64,000 bases of DNA, from assembly GCF_001746365.1 (NCBI RefSeq), contig NZ_MJAJ01000024.1, positions 57,854 through 121,853 of the forward strand, written 5' to 3'. This DNA comes from Streptomyces sp. LUP30. GTDB taxonomy: Bacteria; Actinomycetota; Actinomycetes; Streptomycetales; Streptomycetaceae. Within the stretch, counting starts at the first letter, position 1. Each line of letters starts with the position of its first letter. This document shows positions 15,932 through 24,012 of the stretch, one piece after another. The position numbers and the translations under genes were made by a program. Under the pieces are notes generated by a model. The model ran no database searches. It saw only the letters and a program-made list of their open reading frames with translations, and was not told the origin of the DNA.

Positions 15932-15999
15932 CTCGTCCCTCAAGTCAGTTCGTCACTTCACGTCTCGGTGGTCGACACGGTGGTCAACAGGGCCCAAGG

Positions 16000-16839
16000 C
16001 TAGCCCGCCCGCGCGACCGCCCAGTCCCCGATGCGGGCCAGCAGGTCGTCGGCGGCGGCGTGCTCGGCGTGGCCCATGCCGTGCTCCAGCCAGAGTTCGG
16101 CGTGGCCGGCGGAGGCCTCGGCCAGCATGCGGGGGTGGTCGAGGGGGAAGTAGCCGTCCCGGTCGCCGTGCACGATCAGCAACGGGGTGGGCGCGATCCT
16201 CGGCGCCGACTCGACCGGGGACGGCGGCACCGGGTCCCAGTCCCGGTGGTGGATACGGGTGCGGAACCCGTAGCGGCCGACCAGCCGGCCTGCCGGGCGG
16301 GTGACCATCCAGTGCAGCCGGCGCATGGGAGCCGTGCCGCGGTAGTACCAGCGGGCGGGCGCGCTCACGGAGACCACGGCGTTCACGGCCCGCCCGGGCA
16401 GGGCCGCGTGCCGCAGGACCACCGAGCCGCCCATGGAGAAGCCGACGGTCACCACGCGCGCGTGCCCGAGCGAGCGCGCCCACTCGACGGCGGCGGCCAG
16501 GTCCAGCACCTCACGGTCGCCGACGGTGGAGCGTCCGCCGGAGCGGCCGTGCCCACGGAAGGAGAACGTGACGACGGCTCCGTGCCGGGCGAAGGCGGCG
16601 GCCACCCGGCGCAGGTGCGGGCGGTCCACGTCCCCCGTTAACCCGTGCGCGATCACGAACACCGGGCGACGGACGGGTGACCCGGAGGCGTCGTATACGA
16701 CGTCACCCGGTTCGTATACGGAATCGATGGAAATCCCGTCGGCGGTGGTCAGAAACGTCCGCAATGGTGCGCACCTGCCCGTCTCGGAATTCGGACGAAC
16801 GGTGGAACGCGCCACATGACCTGCCGGACCCCTGCTCAT
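16000..16839 (-). CDS. Alpha/beta hydrolase
   Basis: A 279-aa alpha/beta-hydrolase with nucleophile elbow GFSMGG (Ser), an acid in VHGDRDGYFP and a His in EHGMGHAEH, and an oxyanion region VFVIAHGLTGD. No signal peptide is evident, so it is probably cytosolic. It resembles carboxylesterase or lysophospholipase-like members; the substrate is unknown. ATG 16839 is used; a GTG at 16815 with a nearby CAGG is an alternative. It is divergent from glnR. Confidence 0.9.
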   Translation of the reverse strand: MSRGPAGHVARSTVRPNSETGRCAPLRTFLTTADGISIDSVYEPGDVVYDASGSPVRRPVFVIAHGLTGDVDRPHLRRVAAAFARHGAVVTFSFRGHGRSGGRSTVGDREVLDLAAAVEWARSLGHARVVTVGFSMGGSVVLRHAALPGRAVNAVVSVSAPARWYYRGTAPMRRLHWMVTRPAGRLVGRYGFRTRIHHRDWDPVPPSPVESAPRIAPTPLLIVHGDRDGYFPLDHPRMLAEASAGHAELWLEHGMGHAEHAAADDLLARIGDWAVARAG

Positions 16840-17071
16840 GTGGGCTATTCTGCTGGACAGAGGACTCGGGCAGCGCAGCCCCCGGGTCCTTTCGTGCTTT
16901 CGGAAGCGTTGTATACGAAATGGCGACCGGGTGGGAAACACCAGGTGACCGTGGGTGTACGGCCCCCCGGGAACGCGAGCAGTGCCGCAACAGCCGCAGT
17001 GCCGCACGACTCCCCCACTGCCCCATGGCGCGGGAGGGGCCCCACGCAGGGACCGAGGAGGAACCAGACAT

Positions 17072-17860
17072 ATGAGTTCTCTGCTGCTCCTGACCAACGC
17101 TCTCCAGCCGTCGACGGAAGTACTGCCGGCCCTCGGCCTGCTGCTGCACAACGTGCGGGTGGCCCCGGCGGAAGGACCCGCTCTCGTCGACACCCCGGGC
17201 GCCGACGTCATCCTCATCGACGGCCGCCGCGACCTGCCGCAGGTCCGCAGCCTGTGCCAGCTGCTGCGCTCCACCGGTCCGGGCTGTCCGCTCATCCTGG
17301 TCGTGACCGAGGGCGGCCTCGCGGCCGTCACCGCCGACTGGGGCATCGACGACGTACTGCTCGACACCGCCGGCCCGGCCGAGGTCGAGGCGCGGCTGCG
17401 ACTGGCCATGGGCCGCCAGCAGATCGTGGCCGACGACTCCCCGATGGAGATCCGCAACGGCGATCTGTCGGTGGACGAGGCGACCTACAGCGCGAAGCTG
17501 AAGGGGCGGGTCCTGGACCTCACCTTCAAGGAGTTCGAGCTCCTGAAGTACCTCGCCCAGCACCCGGGCCGGGTGTTCACACGCGCACAGCTGCTCCAGG
17601 AGGTCTGGGGCTACGACTACTTCGGCGGCACCCGCACGGTCGACGTCCACGTACGGCGTCTGCGCGCGAAACTCGGCCCCGAGCACGAGTCGCTGATCGG
17701 AACGGTCCGCAACGTCGGTTATCGATTCGTTACCCCCGAGAAGGGGGAGCGCGCCGTCGACGAGGCGAAGGCCGACACGGACCGGTCCGAGCGGGCAAAG
17801 GCGGAGGATGCGGACGACACGGACGCCCGCGACGCCGCCGAGGTCTCGGCGGAGGCGTAG
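17072..17860 (+). CDS. glnR: GlnR, global nitrogen regulator (orphan OmpR-type)
   Basis: A 262-aa OmpR/PhoB-type regulator with an atypical receiver domain (1-120) and a C-terminal winged helix (KGRVLDLTFKEFELLKYLAQH, FTRAQLLQEVWGYDYFGGTRT, TVDVHVRRLRAKLG). The receiver keeps Asp50 (ILIDGRRDL) but lacks the normal acidic pocket and has no partner kinase nearby, as expected of GlnR, which works as an unphosphorylated homodimer. The N-terminus MSSLLLLTNALQPSTEV matches Streptomyces GlnR closely from memory. It controls glutamine synthetases, amtB-glnK, urease and nitrate/nitrite genes. The C-terminal tail is Asp/Glu/Ala-rich. The ATG follows GAGGAGG. Confidence 0.93.
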   Translation: MSSLLLLTNALQPSTEVLPALGLLLHNVRVAPAEGPALVDTPGADVILIDGRRDLPQVRSLCQLLRSTGPGCPLILVVTEGGLAAVTADWGIDDVLLDTAGPAEVEARLRLAMGRQQIVADDSPMEIRNGDLSVDEATYSAKLKGRVLDLTFKEFELLKYLAQHPGRVFTRAQLLQEVWGYDYFGGTRTVDVHVRRLRAKLGPEHESLIGTVRNVGYRFVTPEKGERAVDEAKADTDRSERAKAEDADDTDARDAAEVSAEA

Positions 17861-17965
17861 TACCCGTCGGTAGGCGCCGCGCCGGCTCGGACAGGGCGTT
17901 GCTTGCGCACAGGGAAGGTTCCGTTCGCCCTGCCCAGAGCGGGTCCATCCGCGTAGACTCCGTGC

Positions 17966-18988
17966 GTGGCAAAGGTGACTCGGGATGATGTGGCGCGGCT
18001 GGCGGGGACTTCGACCGCCGTCGTCAGTTACGTCATCAACAACGGACCCCGGCCGGTCGCCCCGGCCACGCGCGAGCGTGTCCTCGCCGCCATCAAGGAG
18101 CTGGGGTACCGGCCCGACCGGGTCGCCCAGGCGATGGCGTCCCGGCGGACCGACCTCATAGGCCTGATCATCCCGGACGCCCGTCAGCCCTTCTTCGGCG
18201 AGATGGCGCACGCGGTCGAGCAGGCCGCCTCCGAGCGCGGGAAAATGGTGCTGGTCGGCAACACCGACTACGTCGCCGAGCGCGAGGTCCACTATCTGCG
18301 GGCGTTCCTCGGGATGCGGGTGTCGGGCCTCATCCTCGTCAGCCACGCGCTCAACGACCAGGCGGCCGCCGAGATCGACGCCTGGGACGCCCGGGTGGTC
18401 CTGCTGCACGAACGCCCCGAGGCCATCGACGACGTCGCCGTCGTCACCGACGACCTCGGCGGCGCCCGGCTCGCCGTACGCCACCTCCTGGAGCACGGTC
18501 ACGCCTACGTGGCCTGTGTCGGCGGCACCGCCGAGACCCCCTCCGTCGGCGACCCCGTCTCCGACCACGTCGAGGGCTGGCGTCGGGCGATGGACGAGGC
18601 CGGGATCAGCACCGAGGGCCGCCTCTTCGAAGCGCCCTACAACCGCTACGACGCCTACCGCGTCTCCCTGGACCTGCTGTCGGGCCCCGACCGGCCGCCG
18701 GCCGTCTTCTGCTCCACCGACGACCAGGCGATCGGCCTGCTGCGCGCGGCGCGCGAGCTGCGCATCGACGTGCCCGGCGAGCTGGCGGTCATCGGCTTCG
18801 ACGACATCAAGGAAGCGGCGCTCGCCGACCCGCCCATGACAACGATCGCATCGGACCGCTCGGCGATGGCCCGCGCCGCGGTCGACCTCGTCCTGGACGA
18901 CGGTCTGCGGGTGGCCGGGTCCCGGCGCGAGCGGCTGAAGGTGTTTCCGTCCCGCCTCGTCGCCCGCCGCTCCTGCGGCTGCGAGTAG
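17966..18988 (+). CDS. LacI-family transcriptional regulator
   Basis: A 340-aa LacI/PurR repressor. The helix-turn-helix is KVTRDDVARLAGTSTAVVSY, followed by hinge helix RPDRVAQAMASRRT and a periplasmic-binding-protein-like sensor (LIGLIIPDARQPFFGEMAHAVEQ, FCSTDDQAIGLLRAARE, LAVIGFDDI). GTG start at 17966. It ends with an unusual SCGCE. No sugar operon is adjacent, so ligand and targets are unknown. Directly repeated DNA just downstream resembles its 3' end. Confidence 0.95.
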   Translation: MAKVTRDDVARLAGTSTAVVSYVINNGPRPVAPATRERVLAAIKELGYRPDRVAQAMASRRTDLIGLIIPDARQPFFGEMAHAVEQAASERGKMVLVGNTDYVAEREVHYLRAFLGMRVSGLILVSHALNDQAAAEIDAWDARVVLLHERPEAIDDVAVVTDDLGGARLAVRHLLEHGHAYVACVGGTAETPSVGDPVSDHVEGWRRAMDEAGISTEGRLFEAPYNRYDAYRVSLDLLSGPDRPPAVFCSTDDQAIGLLRAARELRIDVPGELAVIGFDDIKEAALADPPMTTIASDRSAMARAAVDLVLDDGLRVAGSRRERLKVFPSRLVARRSCGCE

Positions 18989-19085
18989 CCTCCGGCTTCT
19001 GCACTGCGAGCAACGCCCGGCTTCTGCGACTGCGGGCAACGCCCGGCTTCTGCGACTGCGGGCAGCGCCCGACCTGCGGTGGCGA
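18967..19085. repeat. About 26-bp degenerate tandem repeat growing from the LacI gene 3' end
   Basis: Units such as GGCTTCTGCGACTGCGGGCA recur at about 18994, 19019 and 19045 with few changes, then decay (CGACCTGCGGTGGCGAGCAG and GTCCTGTGGTGGCGAGCAGC). The last codons of the LacI gene (CTCCTGCGGCTGCGAGTAG) look like the founder unit. Confidence 0.65.
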
Positions 19086-19260
19086 GCAGCCCCGGTCCTG
19101 TGGTGGCGAGCAGCCCCCGGCAGCGGTTCCCGGCAGGCTCCACGATCCCGGCAGGTCCCATGAGACCTGGCTGAGAGAGACCGCCCCGCTCCCGGCTCGG
19201 TGTTCATCACCGGCACACGAGGTTCTGGCGGCGTTCTCAGGGAGCACTCAGGGAGCTCTC

Positions 19261-20448
19261 ATGGTGAGGCGACAAGCTTCTTCCATGACCGAGAGCTTCC
19301 GCCGCAGCGGCGAGTACGAGAACCCGTACCAGGCCCCGTTCGAGGGCGCCCGGCAGCACGCCTCATCCCCCGCGTCCGCCTCTCCCGTGACCCCCTCCCC
19401 GGTGAACCCGGAGTGGCCGCCCCCGCCGGCGTACCGTCCGGCCGGGCAGGCTCCGGTCGAGCCCACCGCCGTATGGCAGACCCAGGCCGCCGGCGGCGCG
19501 GGCGACGGCCACGGCGGCGGAACCGCTCCGCTCCCCCCGGTGACCGCCGAGCCGGCTCCCCCCGCACGGAAGAAGCGAGCCCGCGGCCCGTTCGCGCTGC
19601 TCGCCGCCGTGGCGGTCGTCGCGGCCGCGATAGGCGGCGGCACCGCCTACGGCATCCAGGAGCTGACCGGCAAGGACACGGTGGTCTCCTCGTCCACCAC
19701 CACCAGCGTGGTGCCCTCCAGCAAGACGGGTGACGTGGCCACCATCGCGGCGACGGTCAGCCCGAGCGTCGTCGAGGTCAGCGCCACGCTCAGCAACGGG
19801 ACGTCCACCGGCTCCGGCGTGATCATCACCGGCAACGGCGAGATCGTCACCAACAACCACGTCGTCTCGGGCGCGAACTCGATCAAGGTGAAGACCAGCG
19901 ACGGCACGTCGTACACCGCGAAGGTCGTCGGCACCGACAGCAAGAAGGACCTCGCGCTGATCAAGCTGGCGAACGCCTCCGGGCTCAAGCCGGCGACCCT
20001 GGGCAACTCCGACGGCGTCAAGGTCGGCGACTCGGTCGTGGCGATCGGCTCCCCCGAGGGCCTGACCGGCACCGTCACCAGCGGCATCGTCTCCGCCCTG
20101 AGCCGGGACGTGACCGTCTCCACCGGTGAGAACCCGGGTCAGCAGCAGGGCGGCGGGGGCGGCAACTGGCCGTTCCAGTTCGGCGGCCAGCAGTTCAACG
20201 GCGACACGGGATCGTCCACGACGACCTACAAGGCCCTGCAGACGGACGCCTCGCTGAACCCCGGCAACTCCGGCGGCGCCCTCATCGACGCCGGCGGGAA
20301 CATCATCGGCATCAACTCCGCGATGTACTCGGCCGCGGCGGACTCGTCCTCCTCCGACGCCGGCAGCGTCGGCCTCGGCTTCGCCATCCCCATCAACACC
20401 GTCAAGGCCGACCTCGCCACGCTGCGGGCCGGCGGCTCCGGCAGCTGA
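19261..20448 (+). CDS. HtrA/DegP-type trypsin-like serine protease, membrane-anchored
   Basis: A 395-aa S1C protease. Residues 1-107 are a disordered, Pro-rich cytosolic region, 108-133 a single transmembrane helix, and about 155-390 the extracellular protease with the triad His200 (VTNNHVV), Asp230 (KKDLALIKL) and Ser337 (NPGNSGGAL). A Gly/Gln-rich insert sits at 292-315. No PDZ domain follows, unlike canonical DegP. Start ATG 19261 has AGGGAG 5 nt upstream; ATG 19285 lacks one. It is followed by an MprAB-like two-component system, as pepD follows mprAB in mycobacteria, suggesting an envelope-stress unit. Confidence 0.93.
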   Translation: MVRRQASSMTESFRRSGEYENPYQAPFEGARQHASSPASASPVTPSPVNPEWPPPPAYRPAGQAPVEPTAVWQTQAAGGAGDGHGGGTAPLPPVTAEPAPPARKKRARGPFALLAAVAVVAAAIGGGTAYGIQELTGKDTVVSSSTTTSVVPSSKTGDVATIAATVSPSVVEVSATLSNGTSTGSGVIITGNGEIVTNNHVVSGANSIKVKTSDGTSYTAKVVGTDSKKDLALIKLANASGLKPATLGNSDGVKVGDSVVAIGSPEGLTGTVTSGIVSALSRDVTVSTGENPGQQQGGGGGNWPFQFGGQQFNGDTGSSTTTYKALQTDASLNPGNSGGALIDAGGNIIGINSAMYSAAADSSSSDAGSVGLGFAIPINTVKADLATLRAGGSGS

Positions 20449-20479
20449 ACCCACCACCGACCGAGCCAGGGAGCACGTC

Positions 20480-20689
20480 ATGATCCAGCAGGTTTCGCAC
20501 ACGGTGACCGGTGTCGGCGCGGCCGACGTCGCCCTGGCCCTCGACGTGGCGTACGAGCTGCACCCGCCGACGGCAGCGACCCGCGCGCCCGAGGTGGCGG
20601 CCCCGCAGCTGATGGGCCTGCGCACCACGGCGGCCCGCCCGCACCGGCGCAAGGTGCCGCTGAACCGGCTCGCGGCCATGCGCGGCTGA
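20480..20689 (+). CDS. Small hypothetical protein (69 aa)
   Basis: The ATG lies 31 bp after the protease stop and is preceded by AGGGAG with suitable spacing. The product has a hydrophobic/acidic first half (HTVTGVGAADVALALDVAYE) and a basic second half (RPHRRKVPLNRLAAMRG). No family is recognised and no membrane helix is evident. It could be a genuine small protein between htrA and the two-component genes; codon use is GC-rich at third positions as expected. Confidence 0.5.
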   Translation: MIQQVSHTVTGVGAADVALALDVAYELHPPTAATRAPEVAAPQLMGLRTTAARPHRRKVPLNRLAAMRG

Positions 20690-20811
20690 TCCCGCGCCCG
20701 CCCGCCCCGGCCTTCCCGCACATCCGGGGAACCGTGCGACGCTGAACGCACTCAGCAGGTTCAGCAGGACCGGCCTCCCGTCGTCCCACCACACCCGAGG
20801 AATCCACGCCC

Positions 20812-21549
20812 ATGAGCCCCGTCGAAGGCGACCGTGAGACCCAGCGCATCCTGATCGTCGACGACGAGCCGGCGGTACGCGAAGCACTCCAGCGCAGCCT
20901 CGCCTTCGAGGGCTACGGCACGGAGGTCGCCGTGGACGGCGCGGACGCCCTGGAGAAGGCCACGGCCTACCGCCCCGACCTGGTGGTACTGGACATCCAG
21001 ATGCCGCGCATGGACGGCCTGACGGCGGCCCGCCGCATCCGGGGCGCCGGCGACACCACCCCCATCCTGATGCTGACCGCCCGCGACACGGTCGGCGACC
21101 GGGTGACGGGACTGGACGCGGGCGCCGACGACTACCTCGTCAAGCCGTTCGAGCTCGACGAGCTCTTCGCCCGGGTGCGGGCCCTGCTGCGGCGCAGCTC
21201 CTACGCGCCGGCGGCCGGCGCGGGGGCCCTGGCGGACGACGAGGCCCTGACCTTCGGCGACCTGCGCATGAACCTCGCGACGCGGGAGGTGACGCGGGGC
21301 GGCCGCCAGGTCGAGCTGACCCGCACGGAGTTCACGCTGCTGGAGATGTTCCTGGCGCACCCGCGCCAGGTCCTCACCCGTGAGCAGATCCTGAAGGCGG
21401 TCTGGGGCTTCGACTTCGAGCCGTCCTCCAACTCGCTCGACGTGTACGTCATGTACCTGCGGCGCAAGACGGAGGCGGGCGGAGAGCCGCGCCTCGTGCA
21501 CACCGTGCGGGGCGTGGGGTACGTGCTGCGACAGGGCGGAGCGGAGTGA
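20812..21549 (+). CDS. OmpR-family response regulator (MprA-like)
   Basis: A 245-aa regulator. The receiver domain (about 10-125) has acidic residues IVDDEPAVRE, phospho-acceptor Asp in VVLDIQMPRMDG, Thr/Ala in LMLTARD and Lys in LVKPFELDE. The C-terminal winged helix has REVTRGGRQVELTRTEFTLL, LTREQILKAVWGFDF and VHTVRGVGYVLR. It is coupled to the kinase gene by a 4-bp overlap. The sequence type matches the MprA/CseB-like class; with the HtrA protease upstream it probably answers to cell-envelope stress. Confidence 0.95.
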   Translation: MSPVEGDRETQRILIVDDEPAVREALQRSLAFEGYGTEVAVDGADALEKATAYRPDLVVLDIQMPRMDGLTAARRIRGAGDTTPILMLTARDTVGDRVTGLDAGADDYLVKPFELDELFARVRALLRRSSYAPAAGAGALADDEALTFGDLRMNLATREVTRGGRQVELTRTEFTLLEMFLAHPRQVLTREQILKAVWGFDFEPSSNSLDVYVMYLRRKTEAGGEPRLVHTVRGVGYVLRQGGAE

Positions 21550-23021
21550 ACAGGGTCGTACGGCGGTTCCGGGCCCTCCCCATCCGGGCCCGGCTGTCGA
21601 TGCTGGTCGCCGCCGCGGTGGCCTTCGCGGTGGCGGCCGTGTCGGTGACCTGCTGGTTCATCGTGCAGGGGAAGCTGTACGACCAGATCGACCAAGACCT
21701 GCAGAAGTTGCTGAGCATGCCACGGCTGCAGGAACAGGCCAACGTGGCGGTCAACAACTGCACGACGAAGACCTCGCAGGATTTCGGCAACGGGCCGCGC
21801 AACGCGTACTACCAAGTGGTCACGGAGGACGGGAAGTCCTGCGTGATGCCGTACTCCATCGGCGCGGTCAAGGTCACTCGTTCCGACACCGACCTGATCA
21901 GGCAGGGAAGCGGCTCGCACGGGATCTTCCGCAACGGCACCGACACGGACGGCGACGACGTACGAGTCCTCACCCTGCCGGGATTCACGGTCACCGACTC
22001 GTCCTCTCGGAACACTTCCAACGCCGCCCTGCTCATCGCTCTCCCGCTCAAGAACACCCAGTCCACCCTCAACGACCTCGCACTGCTGCTCCTCCTCGTC
22101 TCCGGCGTCGGAGTGCTCGGCGCCGGCGCCGCCGGTCTCGCCGTCGCGCGGGCCGGGCTGCGTCCCCTCGACAAGCTGACCGAAGCCGTCGAGCACGTGG
22201 CCCGGACCGAGGACCTGAACGTCCGCATCCCCGTCGAGGAGGACGCCGAGGACGAGGTGGCCCGCCTCTCCCGCTCCTTCAACTCGATGACCGCCTCCCT
22301 CGCCACCTCTCACGAGCTCCAGCAGCAGCTGATCGCGGACGCCGGACACGAGCTGCGGACCCCGCTGACCTCCCTGCGCACCAACATCGAGCTGCTCACC
22401 CGCAGCGAGGAGACGGGGCGTCCCATCCCCGCCGCCGACCGCAAGGCGCTGCTCGACTCCGTCAAGGCGCAGATGACCGAACTCGCCTCGCTCATCGGCG
22501 ACCTGCAGGAGCTGTCCCGCTCCGAGGGCCAGCGCGGCGAGCGCGTGCAGGTGGTCTCGCTGGAGGAGACCGTCGAGTCGGCGCTGCGCCGGGCGAGGCT
22601 GCGCGGGCCGGAGCTGACCATCACCGCCTCGCTGGAGCCCTGGTACACCCGGGCGGAGCCGGCCGCGCTGGAGCGCGCGGTGGTCAACGTCCTGGACAAC
22701 GCGGTGAAGTTCAGCCCCGTGGGCGGCACGGTCGACGTGCGGCTGGCGGGCGGGACGCTGACCGTGCGCGACCACGGCCCCGGCATCCCCGCCGAGGAAC
22801 TCCCGTACGTCTTCGACCGGTTCTGGCGCTCCCCCAGCGCCCGCGCCCTTCCGGGCTCGGGCCTCGGCCTGTCGATCGTCGCCCGCACCGTGGAACAGTC
22901 CGGAGGCCAGGTCGCCCTGGCCCGCGCGGACGGCGGCGGCACGGTGGCGACGGTCCGGCTGCCGGGCGCGCCCACCCCTCCGCCGGAGGATCCCCCCGCC
23001 GGCTCGCCGGAACTTCCCTAG
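21546..23021 (+). CDS. Membrane sensor histidine kinase (MprB-like)
   Basis: A 491-aa kinase paired with the regulator just upstream (GTG overlaps its TGA). Helix 1 (about 20-42) and helix 2 (about 178-200, ALLLLLVSGVGVLGAGAAGL) enclose a roughly 135-residue extracellular sensor with two Cys (NNCTTK, GKSCVMP). HAMP follows, then the H-box ADAGHELRTPLTSLR, the N-box NVLDNAVKFS, and G-boxes DHGPGIP and GSGLGLSIV. The C-terminal tail is Pro-rich. The two Cys could form a disulfide in the sensor, which is inference. Confidence 0.95.
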   Translation: MNRVVRRFRALPIRARLSMLVAAAVAFAVAAVSVTCWFIVQGKLYDQIDQDLQKLLSMPRLQEQANVAVNNCTTKTSQDFGNGPRNAYYQVVTEDGKSCVMPYSIGAVKVTRSDTDLIRQGSGSHGIFRNGTDTDGDDVRVLTLPGFTVTDSSSRNTSNAALLIALPLKNTQSTLNDLALLLLLVSGVGVLGAGAAGLAVARAGLRPLDKLTEAVEHVARTEDLNVRIPVEEDAEDEVARLSRSFNSMTASLATSHELQQQLIADAGHELRTPLTSLRTNIELLTRSEETGRPIPAADRKALLDSVKAQMTELASLIGDLQELSRSEGQRGERVQVVSLEETVESALRRARLRGPELTITASLEPWYTRAEPAALERAVVNVLDNAVKFSPVGGTVDVRLAGGTLTVRDHGPGIPAEELPYVFDRFWRSPSARALPGSGLGLSIVARTVEQSGGQVALARADGGGTVATVRLPGAPTPPPEDPPAGSPELP

Positions 23022-23399
23022 GACTCCAGCAGGACTTTGCCGTCTGACCGGCGGGTTTTGCCGGGCGGCTGGAGTGTGGAGGGACGTCGACCGTGCGGGG
23101 CTCGGCCGGGTTGCACGCCGATACGTCGTCAACTTCCGTCCACACAAGCCATGTTGGTCCACAACTCGACCGATGCGGAACGTGGGCCCGATGGACTCTG
23201 TGCATAGTGCGCTGTGGACCCTCCGCCAACGACAGGCGGACAGCCCTCGGGCATGGTGGTGATCGCCGCGGGAGACAACCGGACAACAGCGCAAGTCGCT
23301 GTCGTACAAGGCGAGTTGGCGGATAGCGCGGCATGCGCGCGATGTGGTTGTCCGCTGCTCGCGCCCAGCGGCCCCTGACCGACTCTACCGAGGAGAAAC
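23022..23399. other. Intergenic region, 378 bp
   Basis: No gene is convincing here. The first part holds an 8-bp stem (ACTCCAGC at 23023-23030, GCTGGAGT at 23068-23075) that could terminate the kinase transcript. A CCGCC-AACGACA-GGCGG hairpin lies near 23225. The rest presumably carries the promoter of the exported protein at 23400; no confident -10/-35 is visible. Confidence 0.4.
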
Positions 23400-23777
23400 A
23401 TGAAGTACCGATTGGCCGGGGCGCTTGCCCTGGCAGCAGCCGGCCTCCTGATCGGCGGAGGCACTTCGTACGCCGCCGACTCGGGTGTCTACACGGGCAC
23501 CAGTGGCGGCTGGGCCGGATGGACCGAGAACGGCGACACCCTGACGGTGTGCGACCTGAGCTCGGACGGCTACGGGGTTCGCGGCTACATCTACACCCCC
23601 AATTCCAGCAGCGACCCGGGTAACGGCACCGTCCTCATCAAGGGCAACGACCCGAGCAACGACGGCAACTGCGCCACGTTCTCGAAGAACCTGAGCGAGT
23701 CGAGCCACATCTCCATCAAGGTCTGTGAGTACGCGGGAGACGTGGTCACCGCCTGTAGGTACACCGCCATCCGGTAG
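23400..23777 (+). CDS. Small exported protein (125 aa)
   Basis: A clear Sec signal peptide (MKYRLAGALALAAAGLLIGG, cleavage likely after SYA) is followed by a mature domain of about 100 residues rich in Gly, Ser, Asn, Thr and Tyr. Its four Cys (TVCDLSS, NCATF, KVCEYAG, TACRYTA) probably form two disulfides. The ATG has GAGGAG 4-5 nt upstream. It stands alone with its own terminator. It resembles small secreted Streptomyces proteins with a beta-sandwich pattern; no enzymatic motif is seen. Confidence 0.85.
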   Translation: MKYRLAGALALAAAGLLIGGGTSYAADSGVYTGTSGGWAGWTENGDTLTVCDLSSDGYGVRGYIYTPNSSSDPGNGTVLIKGNDPSNDGNCATFSKNLSESSHISIKVCEYAGDVVTACRYTAIR

Positions 23778-23789
23778 TCGAGCGCCGCC

Positions 23790-23826
23790 GGGCGGGTCCC
23801 GGAGCCGAGCGCTCCGGGACCCGCCC
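23790..23826 (+). terminator. Strong 16-bp hairpin terminator
   Basis: GGGCGGGTCCCGGAGC (23790-23805) pairs perfectly with GCTCCGGGACCCGCCC (23811-23826) around CGAGC, 12 bp after the small exported protein gene. As usual in Streptomyces there is no U-tract. Confidence 0.85.
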
Positions 23827-24012
23827 TGTCGCGTCGTCCTGAACCGTCAGCCGGCAGGAACCGGACGCCCATGCCTCGCGTCGCAGGGCTTGGCATCGTG
23901 TCCTGCACCCCTCTTTTCCGGAGTACCGGAAGTGCTCAGAGTTCGGCAACCTTGCCGTGCCGGGCGGCGACTCACCCGCAGTCAAGCCTCCCCCCACGGA
24001 AGGGTTCGCCGT

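Noticed and set aside
18967..19085. CRISPR array
   Set aside because: Repeats are directly adjacent, degenerate and lack unique spacers; no cas genes nearby.
16703..19216. Very long minus-strand open frame across glnR and the LacI gene
   Set aside because: It is antisense to two well-identified genes and its protein is a composition-driven Arg/Gly/Ala-rich product without any family pattern; a codon-bias shadow.
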